A stretch of 21,303 nucleotides of DNA from Paenibacillaceae bacterium UBA6304 (GCA_002439285.1 DJTQ01000359.1:1-21303), one strand, 5' to 3'. Shown: positions 7,483-16,023, counted from the first letter of the stretch. Notes: generated from the letters alone by a model not told the origin. A program made the numbers and translations.

Positions 7483-8520
7483 TTATTTCAATACGCTTCC
7501 CCCATAAAGAAAACGATATTCCCACGAACCATCCAACTTATCGATTCTTACCCCACCTGAACTTGCAGAATAAGTATGCAGCATCTGACCTCCGCCAAGA
7601 TAGATGGAGACATGGGAAATCCGCTCACTATTCGGGTTAACACCTTGATAAGAAGAGGCCTTTGAACCTTTATAATCCATAAAAAAGACGAGATCCCCCG
7701 CCTTCAGACTTCCGATATCATAAACGGCTGTCCCGTTATCCCGAATCCATGAGCCTTGCTTGCGGGAATCGGCCGGAAGGACAATGCCGATGGCGTCACG
7801 ATAAGCCTGGCGCACGAAGTCCGAGCAATCGAAAGTGGTTGTCGTATTTCGGCTGGAGCCGAACTCATACGGCGTGCCAAGATACTTTTTGCCTGCCTGG
7901 ATCACTAGGTCTACCTGAGCCTGAATGGATGACGGCTGTTCCGGTATCGGCGTAGGTGCTGGAGCAGGGGATGGAGTTGGACCTGTCACATTACCGCTGA
8001 TCTCCAAATATTTAGCCGACGAGCTGACATAACCCGTTTTGCCGCTCTCGGTGACGATTTTGTAGAAATAATTATTGCTCCGTTCCAAGATCGTAATCTT
8101 AGTTCCTTTACTGAGCATGCCAAGTACTTTTCCCGAGGTGGAAGGTTGATCACGCAGATTCACACCGTAAATGACAACACCTGCTGGGCCTTGTCCTCCT
8201 CCGTTCGGTATTGTGGCAGCTTGACCAACGCTTATGTATTTTTCTGAAGCGCTGACATATCCTTTAACACCATCCCGGCTTTGCACCTTATAAAAATAAT
8301 CACTGCTCCGCTCCAATATCGTTACATCCATACCCTTCTTCAAAAGACCGACTATATTACCGGAAGGCGATGGCTTGTCGCGTAGATTTACACTATTTTT
8401 AATATGTCCCTTGAGCACGCTTTGAACCGGCTGGGCCGCAGCCGATACCTGTCCTTGCGTAGTTGAATAAGAAGTAAGTAGTACAGCACTCATTGCTATA
8501 ACGGCAATGCTTCGTTTCAT
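7483..8520 (-). CDS. Secreted cell-wall hydrolase: two SH3b domains plus NlpC/P60
   Basis: This is a 345-residue exported peptidoglycan endopeptidase, likely cutting the D-Glu to meso-DAP/Lys type bond typical of NlpC/P60 enzymes. A signal peptide (residues 1-28) is followed by SH3b repeat one (about 36-98) and SH3b repeat two (about 113-174). Both have the V-N-L-R-D-x-P-S-x-S-G-x-V-x-G-x-L-x-K-G core and a G-Y-V-S end. A Pro/Ala/Thr linker (180-197) leads to the NlpC/P60 domain (about 201-345) with catalytic Cys232 (TFDCSDFV), His303 (SHVSIYLG) and a third polar site near His315 (MLHTY). AAGGAGG precedes the ATG. A sigma-A-type promoter lies about 80 bases upstream. The SH3b units probably bind wall peptides. 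Confidence 0.93.
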   Translation of the reverse strand: MKRSIAVIAMSAVLLTSYSTTQGQVSAAAQPVQSVLKGHIKNSVNLRDKPSPSGNIVGLLKKGMDVTILERSSDYFYKVQSRDGVKGYVSASEKYISVGQAATIPNGGGQGPAGVVIYGVNLRDQPSTSGKVLGMLSKGTKITILERSNNYFYKIVTESGKTGYVSSSAKYLEISGNVTGPTPSPAPAPTPIPEQPSSIQAQVDLVIQAGKKYLGTPYEFGSSRNTTTTFDCSDFVRQAYRDAIGIVLPADSRKQGSWIRDNGTAVYDIGSLKAGDLVFFMDYKGSKASSYQGVNPNSERISHVSIYLGGGQMLHTYSASSGGVRIDKLDGSWEYRFLYGGSVLK

Positions 8521-8598
8521 GGTTGTGCCTCCTTGAGCATAATCTGGGTGTCAATAGGTGAATATTGTGTCGTTCCCCCTTTCCTTGGACTGATTCCC

Positions 8599-8627
8599 AT
8601 TATAGTCCATGTCGAACTTTGTCTAAA
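8599..8627 (-). promoter_or_regulatory. Sigma-A-type promoter for the NlpC/P60 gene
   Basis: On the minus strand TTTAGA at 8627-8622 (4 of 6 to TTGACA), a 17-base spacer and a perfect TATAAT at 8604-8599. It is 79 bases upstream of the start codon. Confidence 0.55.
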
Positions 8628-8686
8628 TCCGTCGATTTTCATAGTTATCCAACAATCCCTCCTACCAATTGCCTAATTTCTGAAAT

Positions 8687-8725
8687 GCAAAAAGACCCTG
8701 TTTCCGATTCGGAAACGGGCCTCTT
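8687..8725 (-). terminator. Rho-independent terminator of the CDF exporter gene
   Basis: Read on the minus strand, a stem built from 8725-8710 and 8706-8692 (GTTTCCG/CGGAAAC core, one G-T pair, small bulge) with a 3-base loop is followed by a T5 tract at 8695-8691. It lies about 130-165 bases beyond the CDF stop. The interval 8521-8854 holds only this terminator, the NlpC/P60 promoter and an unassigned G/C-rich imperfect hairpin near 8765-8810; no gene was seen. Confidence 0.7.
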
Positions 8726-8854
8726 CACTAAAATTAGGGGTTCGAACTTCTACGTTTGAGCGTGGGGAGGGATGGTGATGAGGTTTCACCCCATACCCAC
8801 TCCCTCTTCTATTCTACATCCGGTCTTCCTCGCATTTCGTTGTTGCTGCCTAGT

Positions 8855-9742
8855 TTATAACGACTTCACGGGTTCTTCAGATTTCGGCTCCACATGAACG
8901 TGTACATGCATCACATTTTGAATTTTCCTCATTCGTTCTTCAACCCGGTCACTGATATGATGGCTCTCAATGACGGATAGTTGCGGATCAACCTCAATGA
9001 CGACATCCACAAGCACATGATTTCCATGCACACGGGCTTTCAAATCCTTAATACCTTCCACCCCTTGGATTCTTGCAATCGTCCCGCGCAAATCACTGAG
9101 TTCCTTCTCGTCAAACCCGTCGGTTAAGCTATGGGTGGAATCCCGAAAAATTTCCCAAGCCGTCTTGCAGATCAGCAGCCCGACCAAAACAGCGGCAGCC
9201 CCGTCAAGCCAGGGGAGTCCGAATTGTGCTCCGACGATTCCGACCGCAGCTCCCACGCTGACCAAAGCATCCGACAAATTATCCTTTGCCGCAGCCATTA
9301 AGGCTTGGTTGTTAATCTGCTTGGCCAAATTCCGGTTATACCAATAAACACCGCCCATGGCCACAGCACAGATGAGTGCCACGCCGGCGGATAAAATATC
9401 AGGCTCAGTATGATGTCCCTCAATTAATGAACGTACGGCGCCTATAATGACCTGGATACCGACCATTGCCATGATAAATGAAGCAACCAGCGCAGCGATT
9501 GTCTCGGCCCGGAAGTGGCCGTATGCGTGATCCGAATCCGGGGGTTTCTGCGAAATCCGCAGTCCGATCAACACAGCTACCGAAGCTACAATGTCCGTAA
9601 GGTTATTAAAACCATCGGCTAATAACGCACTCGAAGCGAAAAAATAACCGCTGATCAATTTAAAAGCGGACAGCACCAAATAGGCCGTAATGCTGACCCA
9701 GGCTCCGCGTTCTCCTTTACGTATATCGTCATAGATATCCAA
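8855..9742 (-). CDS. CDF-family divalent metal cation exporter, Mn-type site
   Basis: This is a 295-residue inner-membrane metal/proton antiporter of the cation diffusion facilitator family. Six hydrophobic segments are followed by a cytoplasmic C-terminal domain with HVHVHVEP at the end. The TM2 metal motif is ADGFNNLTD and the TM5 motif is AKDNLSD, giving N-x3-D and D-x3-D. The H-x3-D of zinc exporters is absent, so this resembles the manganese-type CDFs (MneP/MneS of B. subtilis). The open frame extends far upstream, but that part overlaps the divergent gene and is not protein-like. I place the start at TTG 9742, with GGAGG 9 bases before it, which gives the usual CDF length. A weak sigma-B-like pair (GTTTTT-N15-GGGAAT, 9896-9870, minus strand) is upstream. 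Mn specificity is inferred. Confidence 0.9.
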   Translation of the reverse strand: MDIYDDIRKGERGAWVSITAYLVLSAFKLISGYFFASSALLADGFNNLTDIVASVAVLIGLRISQKPPDSDHAYGHFRAETIAALVASFIMAMVGIQVIIGAVRSLIEGHHTEPDILSAGVALICAVAMGGVYWYNRNLAKQINNQALMAAAKDNLSDALVSVGAAVGIVGAQFGLPWLDGAAAVLVGLLICKTAWEIFRDSTHSLTDGFDEKELSDLRGTIARIQGVEGIKDLKARVHGNHVLVDVVIEVDPQLSVIESHHISDRVEERMRKIQNVMHVHVHVEPKSEEPVKSL

Positions 9743-9876
9743 GCATTTGCACCTCCAGCTCTCTCCCCAACATGAAGTTATCAAAGTCGTTACACCATCG
9801 TAGCAAATCGCCTCCGTGTGAGTCCAGAGAAACAGTGTTGCCCCAGGCAAAAGACAGCTAAAGCTCATTATTCCCG

Positions 9877-9905
9877 TTGTGTGCTTATTTAAAAACGTAT
9901 AAAAT
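9877..9905 (+). promoter_or_regulatory. Possible promoter for the small basic protein gene
   Basis: TTGTGT at 9877-9882 is followed by TATAAAAT at 9898-9905, giving TATAAA at 15 or TAAAAT at 17 bases spacing. It is 38 bases upstream of the ATG. The region is A/T-rich, so chance matches are possible. Confidence 0.4.
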
Positions 9906-9942
9906 AAGAACAAGCCCCCTTCAATTTGAGGAGATGATCTTG

Positions 9943-10128
9943 ATGACGGAAAATAATGAACCACGCAAAATCGATCTGGCCGAAGCCATGCGCCAGAAAT
10001 TGCAGCAAAAAAAGCAGCAGCAAAATTCAAGCAAACCCGGAATGCCGGGGAGCCAGCAAACCAAAGCGCTGAAAACCCAAAACAACAAAAAACCGAATAA
10101 TCAGCGCCGGCGGACCGGAGGATCATAA
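9943..10128 (+). CDS. Small basic hydrophilic protein of unknown function
   Basis: I do not recognise this 61-residue protein. It starts with an acidic stretch (MTENNEPRKIDLAEAMRQKL), then becomes very rich in Gln, Lys, Asn and Pro (KKQQQN, NKKPNNQRRR) and ends RRRTGGS. It is probably disordered and could bind nucleic acid, though nothing proves this. GAGGAG lies 9 bases before the ATG; an upstream in-frame ATG at 9877 lacks a ribosome binding site and overlaps the promoter. A terminator follows the stop. It is divergent from the CDF exporter gene. Confidence 0.65.
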   Translation: MTENNEPRKIDLAEAMRQKLQQKKQQQNSSKPGMPGSQQTKALKTQNNKKPNNQRRRTGGS

Positions 10129-10150
10129 ACCCCGGAGTTCTGCAGAATTA

Positions 10151-10211
10151 GCGTCCCATCCATGGAAATTTGCCGTCTTCAGAGACGGCTTTCCTGGGGG
10201 ATGCTTTTTTT
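10151..10211 (+). terminator. Rho-independent terminator of the small basic protein gene
   Basis: An inner perfect stem GCCGTCT/AGACGGC (10172-10189) sits inside an outer imperfect stem (GCGTCCC near 10151 with GGGATGC ending 10204). A T7 tract follows at 10205-10211. Confidence 0.8.
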
Positions 10212-10250
10212 ATTCTGTAATTCCGCGAGGCTAATTATATCTGTTGACAC

Positions 10251-10289
10251 AAAAAACAGAGGCTAGCCGAATCAAGCGGCTTAGCCTCT
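10251..10289 (-). terminator. Rho-independent terminator of the chitinase gene
   Basis: Arms 10258-10269 and 10277-10289 form a 12-bp stem with one bulged base and a 7-base loop. On the minus strand it is followed by a T6 tract at 10256-10251. It lies 33-71 bases past the chitinase stop. Confidence 0.85.
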
Positions 10290-10321
10290 ACGAGAGAAAG
10301 GTGGATTGTGCGCTTTTTAAA

Positions 10322-13300
10322 TTAATTAATCAATCCCAAAGACCGGAGCATTCGCATCACCGTTACCGTCGCCTGCGCCTTTGTCGTGTTGGATAGCGGA
10401 GCCAATCGGTCTGCGGAGATTCCGTTTACAATTCCTTTGTCGATCATAAGTGCCATTGAAGACCTTGCATACGAAGATAGTTGGTCATGGTCCCCGTACT
10501 TGTCAAGAAGCTTGAGATCGGCCTCCTTCTTGTCGCCCATAAAATTCATGACATTGTCCAGAATGACCGCCATTTCTTGACGAGTCAGCAGGCCGTCCGG
10601 ATCAAATAGGTCCTTCGTTCTTCCTTGGATAAGTCCGGCAGCCACCGCAGCTTCAATCTCGCCAGCATACATCGAACTTCCATCAACGTCTTTGAACGTT
10701 TTGATATCAGTAGCCGGTGTCAGTCCGAGTCCACGGGTAATTAAAGATATGAACTCGGCCCGGGTAATCGCCAGGTTCGCACCAAAGGACTCACCGCTGA
10801 TCCCCGAAGCAATTCCCTTCGCCGCGGCGGAATCGATGTCTTTTTGTGCCCAGGAGGCCAACGGTTCAGCGATTTTCGAACTGGATTGGATCACCGAATA
10901 TACACTGTTGCCGTTTCTCTTCACATCTGCGGAGACGGTACCGTCCGCATTTACGGTGAACAAGGTCGGCACATGGCGGTATGTCCGGGTTTTCGGATCA
11001 TAAACGATACCTGTGGTCAGGTTCGAATCTACATCGATTTCCCCAAGGTTGAATATTCGGCTCAGATAGAAATTGCCAAAATCCTTTACCCCGGATGTTT
11101 CATTCATCGAGTTTGTCACCTCGATTTTGAATTCCAACGGGGATGACAGCATCTTGTCACCGGCGCTCTCTACGGCTTTACGTAATGAATCGGTGATGCT
11201 TTGCGCCGGGGTCTGCACGATGATACTAATTTGAACAGCATCGCCGTCAAACTTGAGCGCGCCTACGGGAATGCGGTACTCCACTTGGTTCGTTACGATG
11301 GCAAGCTCAGCTCCCGCTCCCTTCGCGGCCAGCGCCTTTAGGATTTCGGGCGAAATGATGGCTTTAATGTTCTCCGCTTCTCCCTCTATCACAATCACTA
11401 CTTTACCGGACGCCGAGCCTTCAATCGCTTTTAGGCTTGCAGCCGTATCCAGCTTGGCAATGGTCAAGTTGCCTTCGCTCGTTATCGTTGCTTTCAACCG
11501 CAGTCTTTCTTCTGGATTCGCCGGCAGCGTTGGGCTTGCCGGTGTCGGCGACGGTGATGGTGTTGAAGATGACGGCGGCGAAGAAGGGAAGGAAGGTGAA
11601 GTGCCTGTAGGCGCCTTGGCGGTTCGCGGGCTGATAGCCGCGCTGAATTCAGAGACGCTTGTCGCTTCATTCCGCTCGTTCCTCTGAACCGCAAGCACTT
11701 GAATTTTGTAAGCCGTATCTACTGCCAATCCCTTTACGGTGAACCCAGGATCATCCGCAAACCCGTTGAACACATGATTAACGAAGATTTCATAACCGGT
11801 TGCCCCCGGGGTTGCGTCCCATTTCAACTCGATGCTATTTGAGGTGATCGCGCTCGCGTTCACATTCACGGGAGCCGCCAACCTGGATTCATTTATCTGG
11901 CCGGAAATCGGTAAGTCATGGACCAACTGGTTTGATAGCGTCATGGTTCGATCCCCTTGAAGCTCCCAGCTCATTACACCCCCAAGATCAAGCGATCTCA
12001 CAAGAGACGCGGTGTACAGCATGCTTTGCCGGTCATTATAAGTGATAAAATCACCGGTTTCCCGGTTATACAGATAAGGCACTTTGGAATATTCATTCCA
12101 ATGCCGCTCAAAGCCGTTCTTATCTGTATAGTTTTCTTCCAAATCATGATAGTCGAAACTGAAATTCTCCCATGTGCCAAAGATATCGCCCCCAAGGTCG
12201 CGTCCCTGACTTATGCCGTATTGCCCGCCGTCCGGGACGTTAAGCCAGCCTTTACCATAGAAAGGAATCCCCACGTTCAGCTTATATCCAGGGATGCCGG
12301 CGTTCAGGTTGGCCAGGATCGAACCGTTAACGTTGTGCCGGACAGCGTTGGAGCCAGGATGATTCGGGTCCGAATACAGCGGCGAGTTATGATGGGCCAG
12401 CGGATCCCAAGAACCGCTGTAATCGTACGTCATCACGCTGACGAAGTCCAAGTATTGGATAGAATTCGCCAAGTCCGCGTTCTCGATGAAGGAATCTGAT
12501 TGAGAGGAAGCTATAGTCAAGAGATAATACCTGCCGTCTTCAGCGCCCGCCGCATCCAAGGTTTCCCGGAGTGATTTCATCAGCAATGTGAAATTGTACT
12601 TGTCGTCGGGGCTATTTGAATTTCCTTCCTCTCCTGCTTCGACAGGGTATTCCCAATCAATATCTATACCGTCCAGCCCGAATTCACGGATGAACTCAAC
12701 AACTGAACCGGCGAACGCAAGCCGGGTCTGCTCGGTTGCCGCCATATTGGAGAAATTGTCGGACCAGCTCCATCCGCCCACGGAAAGAACCAGCTTCAGC
12801 TCCGGGTTGGCAGCTTTGATCGCTGCGAACTCCGTGAAATTCGGCAGGTCCGCTTCCGGATCTCCTAGCACGATCTCCCCATTGAACTTATATTCTTCAT
12901 GGAGAGGGACTCCAGCCTTTTGACAGTCTCCGCCTTTAGAGGTTTTTCCGTTCCAGCAAAGATCGGCAAACGCATATTGAATGTGGCTAAATTTATCGGC
13001 CTCGATATCCCCCGGCTGGAAGTCCCGTCCATCGGTGAACCCGGACCAAGAAGTATAGTAAGTCACAATATTGTAATCGGCACCGGGCACCACGGTCACA
13101 TCATCGCTTGCTGCCGAATCCTCCCAGACGCCGTTCTTCGCAATTACTGTAAAGGAATAGGTTCGTCCCTCCGTAAGCCCCTCAGCAACAAAGCGATTGG
13201 AATCACTTGTTCCAAAATAAGCTCCGTCCAGCAAAACATCATAGCTCGTCGCTCCGTCCACTCGGGACCAGCCCAGTGATGCGGTCGACTTCGTGGCCGA

Positions 13301-13972
13301 CACTACCTGCAGATCTCGCGGCGCTGCCAGTGTTCCCCACTTCAGTTTGATCACGTTACTGTCGGTCGATATGTTCGGTGATTTATCCGGATCGAACGTT
13401 CTGATCAAAATATCATAAACTGCGCCTGTTACCGTTTCTTCTTCCGGGATCTCCAGTTTGTAGGATTTGGAGCCGTCCCAAATATCCTGCTTCCAGGCTC
13501 CGTTTACATAAGCGGCAAAAGCCGGTGCCTCCGGCCCGTTCCAACTCACGGTAACCGACGAATACGTCACGTCCGTAACGGTTACGTTGTGCGGTGGTGT
13601 TAATGGCTGCTGCGGCAGTTGATTCGGATCAAACTTCGGCGTCGTAAACTCAAGGACATTACTCTTCAATGTCCGGTTATTGAGATCCGTCAAGTAGAGC
13701 CGGTATGTAGTCTCCGGCTTTACGCCAAGGTCGGGATTCCAAATATTGAGGTATCCTCCGTTGATATTCCCGTTTTCGTCCCATACATGGACTTCAGGAG
13801 ACCCTTCCCAATTCAATTTGACACTATTAAATTGCAAAGTGCCTTCTACGATTTCTAAATTACTCGGCCCTTCGTCAGCCGCTGCAACAGAGGATAGATT
13901 AGCATACAGACCGAACACCAAAGCAAGACTGACTAGAAGGGCCATAGAAGTCTTGATTTTCCCCAAAAGCAT
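10322..13972 (-). CDS. Surface-anchored GH18 chitinase with FN3 and SLH domains
   Basis: This is a 1216-residue exported enzyme that should cleave chitin while held on the cell surface. It has a signal peptide (residues 1-32), then three FN3-type modules (about 37-111, 124-210, 215-296). The GH18 catalytic domain spans about 299-688, with SVGGWSWS and the DGIDIDWEYP motif (catalytic Glu441, D-x-x-D-x-D-x-E) plus MTYDYSG. A fourth FN3 (about 699-784) and a Ser/Pro/Thr linker (787-820) follow. Next comes an unassigned beta-rich domain (about 824-1035) and three SLH repeats (about 1040-1084, 1093-1146, 1159-1209). SLH1 has TRAE, SLH2 TRQE and SLH3 TKAQ, so only the first keeps the consensus cell-wall-polymer-binding motif. 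The ATG at 13972 follows AAAGGG by 8 bases; an earlier TTG is unlikely. A cre site and promoter upstream suggest glucose repression. Confidence 0.95.
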   Translation of the reverse strand: MLLGKIKTSMALLVSLALVFGLYANLSSVAAADEGPSNLEIVEGTLQFNSVKLNWEGSPEVHVWDENGNINGGYLNIWNPDLGVKPETTYRLYLTDLNNRTLKSNVLEFTTPKFDPNQLPQQPLTPPHNVTVTDVTYSSVTVSWNGPEAPAFAAYVNGAWKQDIWDGSKSYKLEIPEEETVTGAVYDILIRTFDPDKSPNISTDSNVIKLKWGTLAAPRDLQVVSATKSTASLGWSRVDGATSYDVLLDGAYFGTSDSNRFVAEGLTEGRTYSFTVIAKNGVWEDSAASDDVTVVPGADYNIVTYYTSWSGFTDGRDFQPGDIEADKFSHIQYAFADLCWNGKTSKGGDCQKAGVPLHEEYKFNGEIVLGDPEADLPNFTEFAAIKAANPELKLVLSVGGWSWSDNFSNMAATEQTRLAFAGSVVEFIREFGLDGIDIDWEYPVEAGEEGNSNSPDDKYNFTLLMKSLRETLDAAGAEDGRYYLLTIASSQSDSFIENADLANSIQYLDFVSVMTYDYSGSWDPLAHHNSPLYSDPNHPGSNAVRHNVNGSILANLNAGIPGYKLNVGIPFYGKGWLNVPDGGQYGISQGRDLGGDIFGTWENFSFDYHDLEENYTDKNGFERHWNEYSKVPYLYNRETGDFITYNDRQSMLYTASLVRSLDLGGVMSWELQGDRTMTLSNQLVHDLPISGQINESRLAAPVNVNASAITSNSIELKWDATPGATGYEIFVNHVFNGFADDPGFTVKGLAVDTAYKIQVLAVQRNERNEATSVSEFSAAISPRTAKAPTGTSPSFPSSPPSSSTPSPSPTPASPTLPANPEERLRLKATITSEGNLTIAKLDTAASLKAIEGSASGKVVIVIEGEAENIKAIISPEILKALAAKGAGAELAIVTNQVEYRIPVGALKFDGDAVQISIIVQTPAQSITDSLRKAVESAGDKMLSSPLEFKIEVTNSMNETSGVKDFGNFYLSRIFNLGEIDVDSNLTTGIVYDPKTRTYRHVPTLFTVNADGTVSADVKRNGNSVYSVIQSSSKIAEPLASWAQKDIDSAAAKGIASGISGESFGANLAITRAEFISLITRGLGLTPATDIKTFKDVDGSSMYAGEIEAAVAAGLIQGRTKDLFDPDGLLTRQEMAVILDNVMNFMGDKKEADLKLLDKYGDHDQLSSYARSSMALMIDKGIVNGISADRLAPLSNTTKAQATVTVMRMLRSLGLIN

Positions 13973-14009
13973 GAACGTCACCCTTTCCTCCAATTCGCTG
14001 TATTCATTT

Positions 14010-14023
14010 TGAAATCGCTTTCA
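14010..14023. promoter_or_regulatory. CcpA cre site upstream of the chitinase gene
   Basis: The minus strand reads TGAAAGCGATTTCA, one base from the perfect palindrome TGAAAGCGCTTTCA. It fits the CcpA catabolite responsive element consensus WTGNAANCGNWNNCW. It sits 38 bases before the start codon and just downstream of a candidate -10, the position expected for repression by CcpA. Confidence 0.8.
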
Positions 14024-14031
14024 CAACTTGG

Positions 14032-14059
14032 TTTATCCACCTCCCCTTTCTCTCGCCAA
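14032..14059 (-). promoter_or_regulatory. Candidate promoter of the chitinase gene
   Basis: On the minus strand TTGGCG at 14059-14054 (4 of 6), a 16-base spacer and GATAAA at 14037-14032 (4 of 6). It is not strong, but the cre site overlaps its expected transcription start. The interval 13973-14343 holds this promoter, the cre site and the ABC-F terminator; the A/T-rich stretch 14100-14200 shows nothing else. Confidence 0.4.
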
Positions 14060-14202
14060 TCATTCAGTTTATTAAGACAATACCTGCCTTCGCCTATCGT
14101 GGAGTCCTCCACTTCCATTAATTATATTCGAGGTAAAATATTGCAAATAGAATACTATCCAATTAAATATGATACTTTTCACACCTGTTGCCCAAAGAAA
14201 GC

Positions 14203-14245
14203 AAAAAGGCTGCCCCATGCAGAAGTTCCTGCATAGGACAGCCTT
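14203..14245 (-). terminator. Rho-independent terminator of the ABC-F gene
   Basis: On the minus strand AAGGCTG...CAGCCTT arms (14245-14229 with 14222-14206, minor mismatches inside) enclose a short loop and are followed by a T5 tract at 14207-14203. It lies about 100 bases past the ABC-F stop. Confidence 0.75.
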
Positions 14246-14343
14246 GTATGGGTATTATGGAAATCTCACCGCCGGGGCGTTATCGCAATAACGAACATTG
14301 GAGTTTGACCCTTGGACTTGATTCTTGAATTTTGATCCTTGAA

Positions 14344-15969
14344 TTATACTTCTTCCGGATACATGCTCTTGCGCAAGGCCTGGATTTCTTCGTTTTCCAG
14401 GTATTCGTCATAGCTCATGACACGGTCGATGATGCCGTTCGGCGTGATCTCGATGATCCGGTTTGCGATCGTCTGGATGAATTGGTGGTCATGCGACGTG
14501 AACAAGATCGTTCCGTCAAAATCAATCAACCCGTTATTGAGCGCGGTGATGGATTCCAGATCCAAGTGGTTCGTAGGCTCGTCGAACAGCAGTACGTTTG
14601 CGCCGTTCAGCATCATTTTCGCCAGCATACAGCGAACTTTCTCTCCTCCGGACAGCACGCTTGCCTTCTTAAGCGCTTCTTCACCGGCGAATAACATCCG
14701 CCCCAAGAAACCGCGCAGGAAAGTTTCGTCCTGGTCATTGGAGTATTGACGCAGCCAATCCACCAGATTAATATCCACACCGTCAAAATAGCTGGAGTTG
14801 TCTTTCGGGAAATAAGCCTGGGAAGTCGTTACGCCCCAGCTGTACTCGCCCGCTTCAGCTTCAAGCTCGCCCATGACGACTTGGAACAGCGTGGTTTTGG
14901 GCAGGGAATTCGGGCCGACGAACGCTATCTTGTCGCCTTTGTTCACGACAAAGTTTACGTTATCCAGCACCTTCTCGCCTTCCACGCTCTTGGTTATCCC
15001 ATCCACGGTAAGCAATTGCTTGCCCGCCTCACGTTCGGACTTGAAGTGAAGGAACGGATATTTACGGTTCGAAGGACGGATATCGTCCAACGTAATTTTA
15101 TCGAGTTGCTTCTTCCGGGAAGTCGCCTGCTTGGATTTAGAGGCGTTCGCCGAGAAGCGTTGGATAAAGGCTTGCAATTCCTTGATCTTCTCTTCCTTCT
15201 TCTTGTTTGCATCCCGTTGCAATTGTTGAGCCAATTGACTGGATTCGTACCAGAAATCGTAGTTACCGACGTACATCTGGATTTTGCCGAAATCGATATC
15301 GGCAATATGCGTGCACACCTTGTTCAGGAAGTGACGGTCATGGGATACCACAATAACGGTACCTTCATAATCCATAAGGAAGTTCTCCAGCCACTGGATT
15401 GATTCCAGGTCCAAATGGTTCGTAGGTTCGTCAAGCAGCAGATTGTTCGGACGGCCGAACAGAGCCTGTGCCAGGAGGACACGGACTTTCTCATTGCCGC
15501 TGAGCTCTGCCATCTTCTTATCATGCAAATCGCGCGGAATCCCGAGTCCGATCAGCAAAGCAGCCGCATCGGGTTCGGCATCCCATCCGTTCAGCTCGGC
15601 AAATTCACCTTCGAGCTCGCCGGCACGCATGCCATCCTCTTCGGAGAAATCGGCCTTGGCATACAAGGCGTCTTTTTCCTTCATAATGGAATAGAGGCGC
15701 GCATGACCCATAATAACCGTTTCCAAAACCGCAAAATCGTCGTACTCGTAATGGTTCTGTTTCAGAACGGCAAGCCGTTCGCCAGGAGTCATACTGACTT
15801 CGCCCTGGTTGGCTTCAATTTCACCGGACAAAATTTTGAGGAAGGTCGACTTCCCGGCTCCGTTAGCTCCAATCAAGCCATAGCAGTTTCCGGGGGTAAA
15901 CTTTATATTTACATCTTCGAAAAGTGCCCGTTTTCCATAGCGGAGCGTTACACCATTTGTGCTGATCAT
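14344..15969 (-). CDS. ABC-F family ATPase, YkpA/YbiT type
   Basis: This is a 541-residue cytosolic protein with two ABC ATPase domains and no membrane segments. ABC-F proteins bind the ribosome and affect translation or antibiotic protection. Domain one has Walker A GANGAGKST (residues 34-42), signature LSGNEKV and Walker B NLLLDEPTNHLDLES. A charged linker (about 250-290, KKKEEKIKELQAFIQRFSAN) is followed by domain two, with P-loop GPNSLPKTT, signature LSGGEKV and a second LLFDEPTNHLDLES. The domain-two P-loop and the domain-one signature depart from consensus, and these two elements meet in the same composite site. An AAAGGATGGG site precedes the ATG. An extended -10 lies 46 bases upstream and a terminator follows, so it is monocistronic. 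YkpA-like by overall pattern. Confidence 0.93.
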   Translation of the reverse strand: MISTNGVTLRYGKRALFEDVNIKFTPGNCYGLIGANGAGKSTFLKILSGEIEANQGEVSMTPGERLAVLKQNHYEYDDFAVLETVIMGHARLYSIMKEKDALYAKADFSEEDGMRAGELEGEFAELNGWDAEPDAAALLIGLGIPRDLHDKKMAELSGNEKVRVLLAQALFGRPNNLLLDEPTNHLDLESIQWLENFLMDYEGTVIVVSHDRHFLNKVCTHIADIDFGKIQMYVGNYDFWYESSQLAQQLQRDANKKKEEKIKELQAFIQRFSANASKSKQATSRKKQLDKITLDDIRPSNRKYPFLHFKSEREAGKQLLTVDGITKSVEGEKVLDNVNFVVNKGDKIAFVGPNSLPKTTLFQVVMGELEAEAGEYSWGVTTSQAYFPKDNSSYFDGVDINLVDWLRQYSNDQDETFLRGFLGRMLFAGEEALKKASVLSGGEKVRCMLAKMMLNGANVLLFDEPTNHLDLESITALNNGLIDFDGTILFTSHDHQFIQTIANRIIEITPNGIIDRVMSYDEYLENEEIQALRKSMYPEEV

Positions 15970-16014
15970 TTAAATAATCCCATCCTTTATGAGTTATCAC
16001 ACTACTGGGTCAAT

Positions 16015-16023
16015 ATTATAGCA
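16015..16023 (-). promoter_or_regulatory. Extended -10 promoter of the ABC-F gene
   Basis: The minus strand reads TGCTATAAT at 16023-16015, a TG-extended perfect -10. No good -35 is seen. The leader would be only about 40 bases, too short for a large attenuator. Confidence 0.5.

Noticed and set aside
10129..10320. Small RNA or attenuator formed by the two adjacent hairpins
   Set aside because: Each hairpin has a T-tract in the direction expected for the neighbouring convergent gene, so two ordinary terminators explain them.
14293..14343. Degenerate TTGA/CTTGA short repeats just after the ABC-F stop
   Set aside because: Units vary in spacing and sequence, the copy number is small, and A/T-rich DNA could give this by chance.
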